Positions 20,681-32,900 of a stretch of 64,000 bases of DNA are shown here, piece by piece; positions within the stretch are counted from its first letter, which is position 1, and every line of letters begins with the position of its first letter. Origin of the DNA: Liolophura sinensis (Eukaryota > Mollusca > Polyplacophora > Chitonida > Chitonidae); assembly GCF_032854445.1 (NCBI RefSeq), contig NC_088304.1:33658810-33722809 (forward strand), read 5' to 3'. The translations under genes and the position numbers were made by a program. Below the pieces are notes generated by a model. That model was given only the letters and a program-made list of their open reading frames with translations. It did no database searches and had not been told where the DNA came from.

Positions 20681-22684
20681 TTAATTCCGATGTTTTGTGT
20701 GCTGATTCAAAGGCACTTTCAGAGGTGTATCCCAGTTCCTCAACATCTTCTCCGATTTCGCTTCAACATAACCTAGGGCCTTATAAACTCGTTTACACAT
20801 GTCGTCCATCGCCAGCGTCAAGTCCCACGCAATGCTCTTCCGCCATTTGTATGCCGTCTCACTGGAATTCGCACGCGCCGTGCCAAGGCCCGAGGAGTCT
20901 TGCGCTTGCGCATGGGTATTTTCCTGCACCCATTTTTTCACTTTGCCAGGCAGAGCGAAGCCTAGAAAATGGTAAATCTTTTCGGTATATTGCAGGGGAG
21001 ATTCTGCGAAATCCTCGTAGCGGATCTGTAATAGTTGTTGTGGATACAGCCTGGACAGCCTGTGGAAAGCGCGAACGTCTCGTAGCATGTCACCACATAG
21101 GCTGGAGGCTGTAATTGTAGGGCTATAGTAATAATACTCCTTCATCGGTATCCGCGACTGGATCATCCCGCGGGGATCGCGAACCAAGTGGATAATCCGC
21201 AAATTAGAGTACTTGTCGAGTAAACCTGTGACGTGATCGACTCTCAGGTTGATTACTTTGACGGCTCTTAACGGTGCCTGCTTACAGTCGGCGGCAAACG
21301 CCTCAATGCAGTCAGGTTTCAGTCCACAGCGGTAGAATGTGTTGGTTCTTCGGGCATTCTGCATCCAGAACTGTGAGAGGGACCCTGTAGTGATCTCCCG
21401 GACATCACAAGTTAAGTAGGATTCTACTTCTCGGAGTCCTATAGAGGAGCAAGATGGCGGTGGATGCCTGCGGACAACAAAATAAAACTACTCCAGATGA
21501 AGTCTGCATTTGGTCATACCGTGTGACGTCATACCTTGTGACGTCAGAACCCACGCTTGAATCTTAAAACCATCTAGAAGAACCGTCGCCAAGTCTTAGG
21601 GTAGAACCTACGTGCAAGCGATATAAAGTACTCCGCATCTCATGGTAGGAGCAACCAAAAATTAAAATACAAACACTTGGACATAATACTTACCATTTTG
21701 TACCATTTAAGAACTGGATTTGCCTGAACCCAGGAACGGCCACAATACAGAGGTACCACATAGGTTCAAATATATAAAGGGCCTCGTCATTTTCGTCAAA
21801 AAGTTTCCCCATAAGAGAAGTTCCACTGCGCATGTACGAGAGTATGATCACTTTCTTGGCGCTGTCTTCGGTGTCGATTTTCGGGACATTCCGTGGTGTC
21901 GTCACGGAAAGGGATTCTTGGGAAGACTGACTCGGTATGACAGGCAATAATGGCTGACGGCAGTGTACTGGAAAGAGAAACTGTTCATACTGCAACATTC
22001 ACACGTGTTGAAGTAATTGAGATTATGGGCGATAACACTTTAATTGGTTGAAGACCACAAGCATTGTTACCACTTTCTTACGTAAGGAGGTTTCCTTTTG
22101 AACTGTGATATAATCCGAAATTGCTACGACTTTAGAGGTGACAAAACTTTGTTCGTCACCTTACATCGCATAACAGTTTCACACAGCAGGATTTCAAGCA
22201 ATGTTGGCTTAGAGGTGCTGAAAGTCAGGCGATAAAGGAGTTAATCCATGCCCCAAACTGGGCAACATTGCACCAGTCGAGCGACCCAACAGTCACCAGT
22301 GGGAACTATTTATGAACATGCCGTACCCATGGTATATCGCTTATTTACTTATCACTTATTTCATTTATTTGATTGACATTTTACGCCGTTCTCACGCCGT
22401 AATAATATTTCACTTATACGACGGTGGTCAGCATTACGAAGCACACAACCATCCAAATGTTGCCTGCAGACATTTCAACGTATAACCGCGGCGGAAGCCA
22501 ACATGAGCTGGACTTGAACTCACGACCATCGTATAGGTGTGCTAACCACTCTGTCACGGAGTCTCCACGTAATTTAACTGAACCACGCCCAGCAACACAC
22601 ACCTGTAAACAGGTAAGTCAGAACTGCTCCCAGGGTAAGCACGGTCACCAGGTAGAGCCAGGCCCGTGATATCAAAATAGTCAT
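20681..22684 (-). CDS. Carbohydrate sulfotransferase (CHST1/3-like), gene a
   Basis: Predicted Golgi type II membrane enzyme moving sulfate from PAPS to a glycan hydroxyl. Minus-strand exons 22684-22603, 21967-21694 and 21467-20681 join in phases 1 and 2 to give 380 aa. Exon 1 encodes a signal anchor (residues 1-27, core WLYLVTVLTLGAVL). Exon 2 carries the 5'-phosphosulfate loop VIILSYMRSGTSL (residues 67-79). Exon 3 carries the 3'-phosphate motif LVRDPRG (213-219), then IRYEDFAESP and a KWR near the C-terminus, in family order. The start is the first ATG before the anchor. Intron 1 contains a SINE-A copy; intron 2 is only 226 bp. The substrate cannot be told from sequence. Paralogue of the next gene, on the same strand. 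Confidence 0.88.
22352..22566 (-). repeat. SINE-A copy in sulfotransferase a intron 1
   Basis: TTTATTTGATTGACATTTTACGCCG opens the reversed element; CCAACATGAGCTGGACTTGA and CTAACCACTCTGTCACGGAG mark the body and tRNA-like head. It ends 36 bp from the exon 1 donor. Confidence 0.8.
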
Positions 22685-25035
22685 CAGGCGGGTGGAAATC
22701 TGTGGGAATACAAGAGTGACGCTGCGTTGTTTGAAAAATGTACGATATGGACGTTAATGCCTGGTCACGCAATATTGGTAATACATGCCGAAAATGTAAC
22801 GGCATAAACGTGACGCTTGGACCAAAAACTGAGTTCGGATCAGTTGCACTTTACTTATACAAGATAGGGTTAGGTTTGGATAAAATCGTTAAAGCAGTGG
22901 AGGAATCCATCGCACGCCATCAGGTACAGTAGCTTGCTAGAGAGTGGATTCAATCGATAACAAACCAGTATACACGTCCGCGTTTTCAAATATTTAATTA
23001 GTTATTTATTTATTTGATCGCCGTTCTCCAAGATCTTTCACTGAATACACAAAGGCGGTAGCGGTGGGGCTTCACATAGAGGAAACCGGAGTGCCCAGAA
23101 TAAAGCACCGCCCTTTGAGAGGTGCCTGACTTACTTACTGACTTAAAAAGGCAAAAAATAAATAAATAAATAACTCTATCGGCGCAAATCCAACATAAGT
23201 TTTGCTGTTATTTTAGAAAGGCCCAAATAACCTTCTACAAAGCATCAGTCTAGTCTGTGCACGTGTTACCACTCAGAATTGTAAATAAAGTTCCTAATAT
23301 TTATAAAGCGATTCGCATTATAACTTTTCAAACTTTATCATCATTTTATAAATCATTTTAACCCTGTAAATAGTACACGTACCAGTCTGATATTGACCGA
23401 AAGGCAATAATTTGAACTGTTCTTACTCAACAGATCAGATTAAATTTGATCAGCGAAGACGGATTTTTTTGCCAAAAATCTCTGGTACAGACTCTTAACA
23501 CCAGACAGTGAGGGTTGGGTTCGAACCGCGGTCGTCATTTGTTTGGGGTGCTAGATGAAGGCTTTAGTGAACGGATGCAGCAAGAGAATGATGTTCAAAT
23601 ACCCCTCTCGCAGTGACACCAACGGTTCACAGTCCGGAAGATTCCCATGCAGTGAGGTTCTGAGGTTTCCTGTGGGCACCACCCGCTTCCTTCACATGTG
23701 AACTCAATCGTTGAGGGATATAAATCAGAGAAATATTCTAATGGAAATCTAAAACAGATTCATTGAAAGATTCTAACGAGTTAGATCTAGGCCAATGTCA
23801 TGATCTGCCAGGCGCTTTTTCTCAGCTAATAGAAAGCTGGGTTATCAGTTTCTGTAAGCATAACCTAATAATGATGTACGGAGAAGTTGTTTGGGCCAGT
23901 ATTAGATTTTATGTGAAGAAGCTGTCCCCGTTGACCAAACCTTTATGGTTATGAGACTGATGCCGCTGAACCGTAAGGGCGTGAGGGCCGGGCGTGACGA
24001 ATTTGCGCCCAGCCTGGCTGGATGTATAAATACAGCTTACCCGTTTCCTGACCATAAATTAGTATTACCTGTATTTACTAATGCTTTTTCGCCATTAGTA
24101 AATACGGACCGTTTAAATGGATGTTCGTGGAATTCATATTTGAAATTATTAAGCACATGACCTGACTCTCTATAAAGGGAAACAGGATGGTCATGTGAAA
24201 TATGAAGTCTCAGCGAGTCGTTCATGCTTAGGATTGATGTGAAATACAGGCTTCCATAGTAGCCTCCCCTTCATCAAAGCTGGTGCATGTAAACATTATC
24301 TCTGTATGTGAGATTGTGCTGTTTTGAGCCCAGAGTCTAAGCCTACTTGACCAGGAGCCGAGACAGTAATGGATACTTAACGCTTGCATATGGGGACATC
24401 GTTCCTCCTAATGCGTCCTCAGTACCCGTATGAAACGTCTGCGAGAAGACAGCATGCCAACCGCGAGGTCCTTGCATGACACAGCATGTCTCATTACCTT
24501 TGAAACATGTAGCAATCTCCAGGCAGGGCTCCACCGCATAGCTCTGGTTGTAGATACAGCAGGCATGTCTAAGTGAATTCGTCGACTCGGTTATCTTCGT
24601 AACGGCAGTCGTCATGTCTCGTGTAGTACCTCATCTTTCGTGCGCGTACGAGGAAGTTCGGTTTGACTCGGCAATGTTCGGCTAGAATCTCGTCTGTATC
24701 TCTGCCGCCCGGTAACGTATCACTAACCTTAAATCAAATTTTGTTTGTGTAACCTAGAAATGGATCTGCGTGGACCAGGTCAGACGCCGGTGTAATCTCT
24801 TAAACACTGCGGTGACTGAGACGTAACACATCCAACAAACTTATCGAAGACAAGACCGTTTTTTTCTCACGCTCCAAAAACTGAATTCATTCCATCGCCT
24901 AACCTGAGTGATTTTGTTTTGAAAACTCAATTTCATCACACAAAAGCGTGAATATTCATTTGAATTACAAGTTTGTGAAAGACTTAACTCCTTTTTGTTT
25001 GTATGTTCGCTTGGAAATATAACATTGTGTTTATA
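22685..25035. other. Region between the two sulfotransferase genes, first part
   Basis: No gene recognised. It contains a diverged SINE-like piece at about 22995-23115 (TTTATTTATTTGATCGCCG), a perfect 13-bp hairpin at 24071-24105, and a minus-strand 90-codon open frame at 24343-24615 with several cysteines (CLEIATCFKGNETCC) but no known domain or supporting splice sites. Confidence 0.4.
24071..24105. repeat. Perfect inverted repeat
   Basis: GTATTTACTAATG and its exact complement CATTAGTAAATAC flank a 9-base loop CTTTTTCGC. Confidence 0.85.
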
Positions 25036-25400
25036 ATTTATTTATTTGAATAGTGTTTTGCGCCGTACTCAAGTCGAGCCCCACTCAAACAATCTGCTGA
25101 TTTTAACAGAAAATGCGTTGTCTGAGCGGTGCTAGAATGCATTCTGATATTATAACATAATGTCTTGTTAGTTTGTAGAATCTTTATGTCGAATTAATAG
25201 AATATATGTGTTATATTAAACATAATAATCTGTTGTAATGGCTGAATACATTCTAGCATCACTCTTTCTGGTAAAGTTAACAGATTCATTTTTTAGTGTG
25301 GACATGAACTTATGGCGACACCATTACTGAGAGGCTCCTGCCATTGTGCCGTGCTAGCATGCTAACAACCTTGGCCACAGCTTACTTTATTAGACTATTT
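25036..25400 (-). repeat. SINE-A copy split by an inverted-repeat insertion
   Basis: The reversed SINE tail (TTTATTTATTTG, TTGCGCCGTACTCAAG) is at 25036-25073. The head region (TGGCGACACCATTACTGAGA, then GCTCCTGCCATTGTGCCGTG) resumes near 25313. Between them lies the element at 25091-25286. Confidence 0.65.
25091..25286. mobile_element. Small MITE-like inverted-repeat element
   Basis: The left end AATCTGCTGATTTTAACAGA with GTGCTAGAATGCATTC is mirrored at the right end, whose complement reads AATCTGTTAACTTTACCAGA with ATGCTAGAATGTATTC. It is 196 bp with no coding capacity. No clear target-site duplication was found. Confidence 0.65.
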
Positions 25401-26017
25401 TAATAGCTTAGCCGAGTAAAGTGCATTTGAAAGATTACATTTTACGGTGGCGTTCTCTGACCATATCTTGACCTGTGAAGTGATATCAGGTGTATCATGC
25501 ATTCAAGATATATGTACATATAGAGATATGTGAACGAACTGTTTCTAAATATAAACACAATGTACCAAATGATGTCATTTACATCCGAACAGACCACCAT
25601 TAAATCTGATATTTTATAATCATTGTAATCGCCAACTTCTAAAAAAATGGAACCATTTTCCTCGACAATGTTTAAAGGTCAATTATATGATACATACTTT
25701 ATTTTAGTGTTTCCTTTGCCTTTTAAACTTTATATCACTATCAGTAGCTGATTACATACACTGTCCAGAATATTTTCTTGACGACCATTACATGGCTGAC
25801 AGCATGTGCTAGTAGTAACATTGTGCCTCTGTATTTGTAACTGGTGAACAATTCATGAATACAGTGTTACAAAACACTAACAGTAAGAAAATAAACAAAC
25901 AGTTTAAGTCGACTGTCACTGATTTCATAGTCCAGTTTGTAGATGATCTCCATCCATTTATATTTATATCCCGTATAATAAACAGCCCATATTTGTTTTT
26001 TAAAACATTTAAAAAAG
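25401..26017. other. Intergenic, nothing recognised
   Basis: AT-rich, no exon-like sequence or repeat family found. Confidence 0.4.
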
Positions 26018-26346
26018 GTCGGCCGGGGTGTCTCTGTGGTCGAGCTTGCCAGCGGAATGCAATGACCGAGGTGCCTCTCACCAATGCGGTTGCTCTATAT
26101 ATGAATGAATGAATGAATGAATGATTAAGGCTTAACGCCACATCGGCAATATCTCAGACACATCATGGCGATGGTCACTGCGATGGCCAGCTCATGCTGG
26201 CTTCCTTTCTCGTCGTACGTGGGAAGGTCTGCAAGAATCTGCAGATGTTCGTGTTTTTCCACCTGGCTCTGCCCAATTATCTCCCATTAAGTATTTGTGA
26301 ATTATACCTGAGTATGGCGTAATACAACAATCAAATCAATAAATAG
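26018..26346 (+). repeat. SINE-A copy with nested SINE-D tail
   Basis: The SINE-A head (CGGGGTGTCTCTGTGGTCGA, GCCTCTCACCAATGCGGTTG) breaks near 26095. After the SINE-D piece, SINE-A resumes with CCAGCTCATGCTGGCTTCC and runs to a diverged 3' tail ending AATCAAATCAATAAATA. Confidence 0.75.
26098..26186 (-). mobile_element. SINE-D 3' fragment
   Basis: A (TGAA)n tail is followed by TTAAGGCTTAACGCCACATC and GGCAATATCTCAGACA. The same tail plus GGCTTAACGCCACATCGG is at 28791-28824. Confidence 0.7.
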
Positions 26347-26811
26347 CAGGCCTGTTGTGGACTTTAACTTTACCAACACATTCTTCATTACTATCAACAA
26401 AAATTGTACATGAACAGTTATCAAAAGCTTCTAACACTATCAGAATGCTGTAATGCCACGTGATTTGTCAATAAGTTATAGGATAAGTAAATGGTTTTAA
26501 AGAAAACAAGAACACGGCAAAAAATTAGAAAATAATTTCCACTTTTGAGGCATATTTTATATTTCTTAATATATAATTTTTGTCAAAGGTCGGAAATAAT
26601 CGGAAACGACGTCATCGATGAATGTACTGGGAACGCGGGACTGTAGCTGTAGGGAAACTGTAGCTTACAGCCATTTTGACGCCCCGGGAAAGAAAGCTGA
26701 GATATTTTTGTACTTTTACATGTTAGTCAATATCACATACTCAGCATTAAAAATATAAACCAAGCGTTCCATGTATCCTTCAACTTACTTTTTTTATTTT
26801 TCTATTTATTT

Positions 26812-26946
26812 ATCTATTTCTCATTTATTTGATTGATGTTTTACGACGTACTCAAGAATATTTCACTTATAGAACGGGAAACCAGGAAGAGCCCAGGGGA
26901 AACCCACGACCATCCGCAGATTGCTGAAAGACCTTCCCACGTATGT
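26812..26946 (-). repeat. SINE-A copy, truncated
   Basis: The reversed tail (TTTATTTGATTGATGTTTTA), AAGAATATTTCACTTATAGA and CCACGACCATCCGCAGATTG up to ACCTTCCCACGTA. The head is missing. It lies just 3' of sulfotransferase gene b. Confidence 0.85.
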
Positions 26947-26998
26947 ATATACTCTAATTTGATTTTCACGTCTGTTGACTGTCGACTGAAAAGACTTA

Positions 26999-29900
26999 TC
27001 AGTGTTTCGGACATACTGATACGGACTCACTATCCGAACACATTTCTAATCTTAAGGGAAAATTTTTATCCCTGAGTTCCCTCTCCGACATCTTATCCAC
27101 ATACAGCAGTTCGTCGTAAGCCGTTTTACACGGTCCAATCATGGCCTCCACGGTTTGCATTGGAATCAGGTGGCGCCATCTATAGGCGGTCTTCAGAGAA
27201 TCGTTCCTGGACGTGTCGAAGGCTCCGTTAGTTTGCCGATGAGTGTTTTCAACCACCCAGGCCTTCGTCCTCGCAGGGACAGACAGATTAAGAAACTTAA
27301 ATATTTGTTCAGTGTACAACAGTGGTTCGGAGCTGAAGTCTTCATATCGGAGCTGAAACACTCTACCTGGAAAGAAAACCCGGAATTGTTTGAAAGTTTC
27401 AGAGTCTCTCTTCATGTTGCCACAGATTTCCTCAGCGGTGACGAGCGGGTTTAGCCGATAATACTCCTTTATTTCAATCCGTGAATGCAGGATTCCTCGC
27501 GGATCTCGGACCAGATGTATCACCTTTAATTCTGGGTACTTCACCAGCAATGGCTTCAGATCGGACAGTCTCACCCTAATGATTTTGGCGGCTCTGACAG
27601 CTGTTTTTTGACAGGTACGAACCAGATCTTTGATACAAGTAGGTTTTGGTCCGCACGATGCCAGTTTTTGGAGTTTGAGGGATTTTTCTAAATGCCATGC
27701 AGCTGACAATGTTCCTACGTCAATATTCTCTATGTCGCATGTTAGGAATGATTCTAAAATGTTTCTCCCAAGATCCTGACATGACGTATCCGGGTACCTG
27801 TCAGTTAAGAAGAAGGTACAATGGTTTCAGACATATACAACATACAACATTCATTTTACCAGATATGTACAGCTTGTTTGCGTAAGATGACAATCTTGTG
27901 AATATAAATGTATTTTTTAGGAATAAAACCCCTGGGGGCTGGTTCTATTCTTGTTAAAATGTAAACAAAATTTGCTCGATGGAATTGAGATAAAGGTGAA
28001 AATCAATGAACTAATGTTATGCCTACAAATATTACTGCCTGCAGAGTATAAGAAAATAATATTTGTAGACTAAACCACCATTTCAAATAAGTATAGTATG
28101 AGGTTCCTTTTGTAAGCAAATATGGACGGGCATAGTTTAAAACTGTGAGGCACTTTATTCAATTGGCGGGGACCTTTGGCACACAGAGAAAAGAAAGAGA
28201 GATCTGTCCATAAAACGGCCGAAATAAGTTTAGTGTAGAATGTTCAGTTGTGTGATGGTGAATACATTGAATTTTTAAAATAATTTGAAGCTGGGATGCT
28301 TGGCAGAACAGAGCTGACAATAGGTCTAGATTAGCTCCTAAAAATACATTTATATTCACAAAATGATCGAAACAATGGAACTTACGAAGAGCCCTGTGGA
28401 CTACATTGACCCTGGCATTCCGTCATATATCAATCTGTATGAAACTTTCATTGAAACTCTCAAACGTCACTCTGTGCGCTCTCTCGGAAATCGCGTGATC
28501 TGGACTACTGAGGTCCCGTTAAAGGAAAAGACAGCACCTGACTCAGTTTTTATGTGCACTGAAAGACTACCATCCAAAATATCTTAAACCGGCATAAAAT
28601 AATTTTTAGATTTTTTTCACCCCGGTAATAGTTTAGTGAAATGTCCTCTTGACACAGCTTTAGCACGTCTCCATTATCGACAGAATGGTGACGTAACGTT
28701 TACTCTAGCTCTCTAACGTTGAAGGTCTTTTCTGTATTATAGTCAAAGCAGTAGCCTGTGACAGATAAAGTTCTGGACTTCGGCGATGAATGAATGAATG
28801 ATTATGGCTTAACGCCACATCGGTCGGCGATGAAGGCCCAAGCAATAAATAGCTTTGTCATAAATTGGACACACTGGAAGGATATTTCTTCCACTGCTGG
28901 AACTATTGATACAGTAAGCCTGCCATATCACTTGCAGTTTAAGTAGCCTGTAGATGCATCGTCGGGTATTCTAGACCAAACCTAAGGCGGACCTTCCTAC
29001 GAAACGCCCAGCTTCGGTCATATGGACTTCCACGCGGACAATTTCACTAAAAAAAAACAGCCGGCTCGAACCCTACCTTATTTCTGCTATCCACCGATTC
29101 CCTGATACAAACAAACCGTAGACATGTCAAGGCCGGCATCGGTAAACCATCTTTCAACAATAATCCAGCCGTTTAAACTTTTGAATTGGACAAACCAAAT
29201 TAACGTCCGCCATGTTTGGGATTTTTTTTTCACCTTCGGGCAGGATGATGGGTCGCGAAAATTTTATCCCACCCAACATTCTGCCCAACGCCTTTATTTT
29301 CATACTAAATGTTACTTAGGCACGAAGTTTTTGCTATGTTAGTATGTAAACTGCATTTTAAAAAATTGAATGCCCTGTAAACAGAATGTTGGGTGGGATA
29401 AAATTCTTGCGGGCCATCTCTCTGCCCGATGTTGAAAAAAATTTCCGACCATGGCGGACGTTAGTTTGGTTTGCCCGATTCAAAAGTTTGAACGGTTGGA
29501 TTATTGTTGATGCCGGCTATGGCATCTTTACGGTTTGTTTGTATCAGGGAATCGGGTAGTAGCAAAAATAAGGTAGGGTTCGAGATGGTCTTTTTAGTGA
29601 AATTGTCCGCGTGGAAGTCCATATGACCGAAGTTCGGTGTTACAGTAGGAACGTCCAGCTTAGCTTTGGGCTACGGGTATTAGGCCTACTAGTTAAGGTC
29701 CTAGCCTGTTAAATGTTAACAAAATTACAATAGGAGTGTTATACAACTAGATTAATTCTCAATTCTGAAACAAATGGAAATAAATCTTGGGACTGATTCG
29801 GTTGCCGCTGAACTTTATGTTTAAGTATTGCGTTGGTGGCTTCTAAGATGAGAGCAACGATGACGTCAGAGAAAAGCACCACGGCTTGAACACGGCATTT

Positions 29901-32900
29901 CAATAATATTAATGTATTTATAAAAGAAAATAGGAAAAAAAAACACCCCTTGTATGCCAGAAAGACAAAGGAGCAAACTTTAAATTCTTCAACTCTAATA
30001 AATTTGGAGAAAAAAATTGTCATAAAAATTAATTAATTTCAAGCATTGTCTGGTGAGATGCCGTCCTCTCATTCCCATAAACCTTCGACATCCCAAATGA
30101 ATTTTTCAATGACTGACTTTTTTTTAGAAACTGTCGATTAAATGCTAAAATGAGCGACAAAAAATGTATTTGCATACTTTGGACAGCGTGTCTGAGGCGG
30201 CCTAGGGTCTGCAGGGGAGATGAATGCGGTTTGTGCCACGACGGTATGCTGCAGTGTGACATAATTTGTGATACCGTCGTTGAATATTACACGGCTTGTA
30301 AATCAACGTATTTTACGTCTGTGGTGGTCCGTGAATGATACACACCTATCCCACAACACCGTGTGAAATGACCCTTCGGCTACACGAACCTAACTCATTG
30401 AAAACGATCTCAAAATGATGTCTTATGCAGTAGTTCTTTGATATCATGCGTCACTTCAGCGAGTGAATGGGTATAGACTACGTCACAGCTAAGGCAATCT
30501 GATAGCAGCGATTTGATTGGATAAAATTCTAAAGATATCTGCCTTGATTCACACCAGCCATTTATGCAGTATTGTCATTTTGTTCTACACGTTGTTCGGT
30601 GAAATCTCATTAAAATAATAAAGTATGATACATTTTAAAAAGCTTGAAAATGCTGCGTTCGATTGAAATATATTTTAGCCAGGTGCTATCTTGTTCTTTA
30701 AAGAATGAAATCAAACACATAGACAAACCAATAAATACATCAATCAACCAATCAATCAATATCAATGCTGTTGATTAACTGAACTAACATCTGAAGAAGA
30801 CAACCGAGCCCACGTCTTTTCCTAAAAACTCCATGAATATCTATCAACTACGAACCAGAAAACCGTTGTGTACATGTACAACGACTCGCACAAGTAACAG
30901 ATACTGAATTAAAGAGATACAGAATCGTTTCTGATAGTTTTAGAGATAATCAAGTTCAGGATATGCATAGCCTAAGCTGAATTTTAGGTATGGCAGATTT
31001 ATTCAAGCGTGACCAAAGCGTCACAGTTTAACCCACGCAACCCTATACACAATGTCAGCCAATCAGCGACAATTCTGTACCCGTTTAAAAAAATACTTGC
31101 CGTACGGTTCCATTCAAGTACACAAGTTGTTCATATGCCGGAACAGCTTTAACGCAAAGGTACCACAAAGGTTCGAACACGTAAAGAGCATCGTCGTTTG
31201 TATTGAAGAGTTCTCCCAACAGGCTGGACCCACTGCGCATGTACGAGAGGATAATGACTTTGGTGGTGTTTCGGGCGTTCGAGGATGTGGATGACATTCT
31301 GTTTTGCCCTCGCATAACCGGGGCCTGATTTTTGTGTGCTTTGAAACGATCCCTGTGATACACTGTCAGAAAACAGAGAATGTAACGTTCAGAAAAATTA
31401 AATGCAAGCATGAAAACAATTAGGCCATAAGAATAGCTGTTGTTGGTCATTTGCGATTTTTTACTACATGACTCTGGTATGATAGTGACGGTTGCTAAAA
31501 TGACAGGGGTTATCACAGGCTCATGCGCTTAAGGCGTTTGTCATTTGTAAAATAGTTTTAGTAAAACTATTCCCCTTGTTTGTGATCACACTTCTGAGTA
31601 TAACACAGATTCTCTAGTGCTGAACATTGCTGTGGGGTTACATACCCGTAAGTGTTATATGTTACATATGTACGCAAACCCAGTACATGTAGCTGTTAAT
31701 ATGCGTATAGCTCTGTACACCTAACCTGGGCACTTTCCTAGTCAACATGCGAGTGCACTGCATGTCATCTCCTGTCGTCTGTTTATGGTTAGTCAGCCCA
31801 ACAAACTTATCACTCGACAAGTGCCTAATCCATTTACCCACCTCAGAGTTCAAACCGTCAAATCGTCTAAGCGATTTTTCATCACTAGAAACTGCGTTAT
31901 ACCAAGAAAGTCTATATTTCCATCAACTATTTAAATACAGTCATATCCATATCAGTTGGTAGAGCGTCCGCTTCGGGAGCGGTAGAGGGTCAATCCTGGG
32001 TCGAGTCACACCTAAGACCTTAAAAGATAAAGTTGTAACTTCTTCACTTGGCGTTCAGCATGAAGGGGATAGTGCAACGATTGGCTGACCCGTATCAGTA
32101 TAATGGCTCGGGCGGGGCAACTTACTTGCCTTCGGTAAGGCGCCCCAGTGAAGCAGCACTAGATAAAAGAGCGGTGGAAATCCGTCCTGCAACAAGTAGT
32201 CACATTACACGCACTCTAAGGACTCCTTCCTCGTCATATGACTGAAAACATGTTAAGTACGACGTTATACCCCAAGCACTCGCCCACTCATAGCCATATC
32301 AAAGTGTTAAAAATTGCATTCGCTCAGACTCAGCAGGGTTGTGTACACTAGGGCACTGGTGCTTTCAATTTACTGCGACTACCTGCAGTATTGTGTGGCT
32401 CACCTACAGCTTATGACGCTTAAAAATATACGAACGAAATTCAACAAAATCAATATGTAGTGATAATACAACAAACAAGTCAAGCAGCTGATTATACAGC
32501 ACTTCATTAACCGGGTTGGGCACGGGGGGTGGGGGGTGGGGGCTCTTATACGAAGCCTTCTTAACGTTATTAGCACGTACATGTAACTACCATGGCAATC
32601 AGCAAGGTAGGCATAACGTCGCCATGGCTGTTACGTACTCGTAACGTTAAGTGCGCTTCATACAAGTGGGCCTTGATGGATCCACAAAACTGCTGTAATG
32701 GCCATGTTCTTTGATCAGTGTTATTTGACCAATACCTGGACTGAGCGAGGTACTCGAGTAAAGTTACTCTGATCTGGCAACTTGCCAAAGATGACTTCTT
32801 TGCTTGCGTTATTTACAAAGAAAACTGAAATTTGATTTTTATAAAGCCTACATTTTTTCGCGGTCATTTCCCAGGAAGAGCCCTCTGGGACGATGATTTT

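Larger units (their letters stand above)
28605..30665 (-). repeat. Dispersed repeat R1, copy 2, with two insertions
   Basis: Reverse-complement counterpart of 12936-14127, lying wholly in intron 2 of sulfotransferase b. It is about 0.75 kb longer because it holds a 703-bp foldback (28971-29673) and a 34-bp SINE-D tail (28791-28824), both with target-site duplications. Removing them restores alignment with copy 1. Confidence 0.75.

Noticed and set aside
27155-27454. A plus-strand 99-codon gene
   Set aside because: It is the antisense shadow of sulfotransferase b exon 3.
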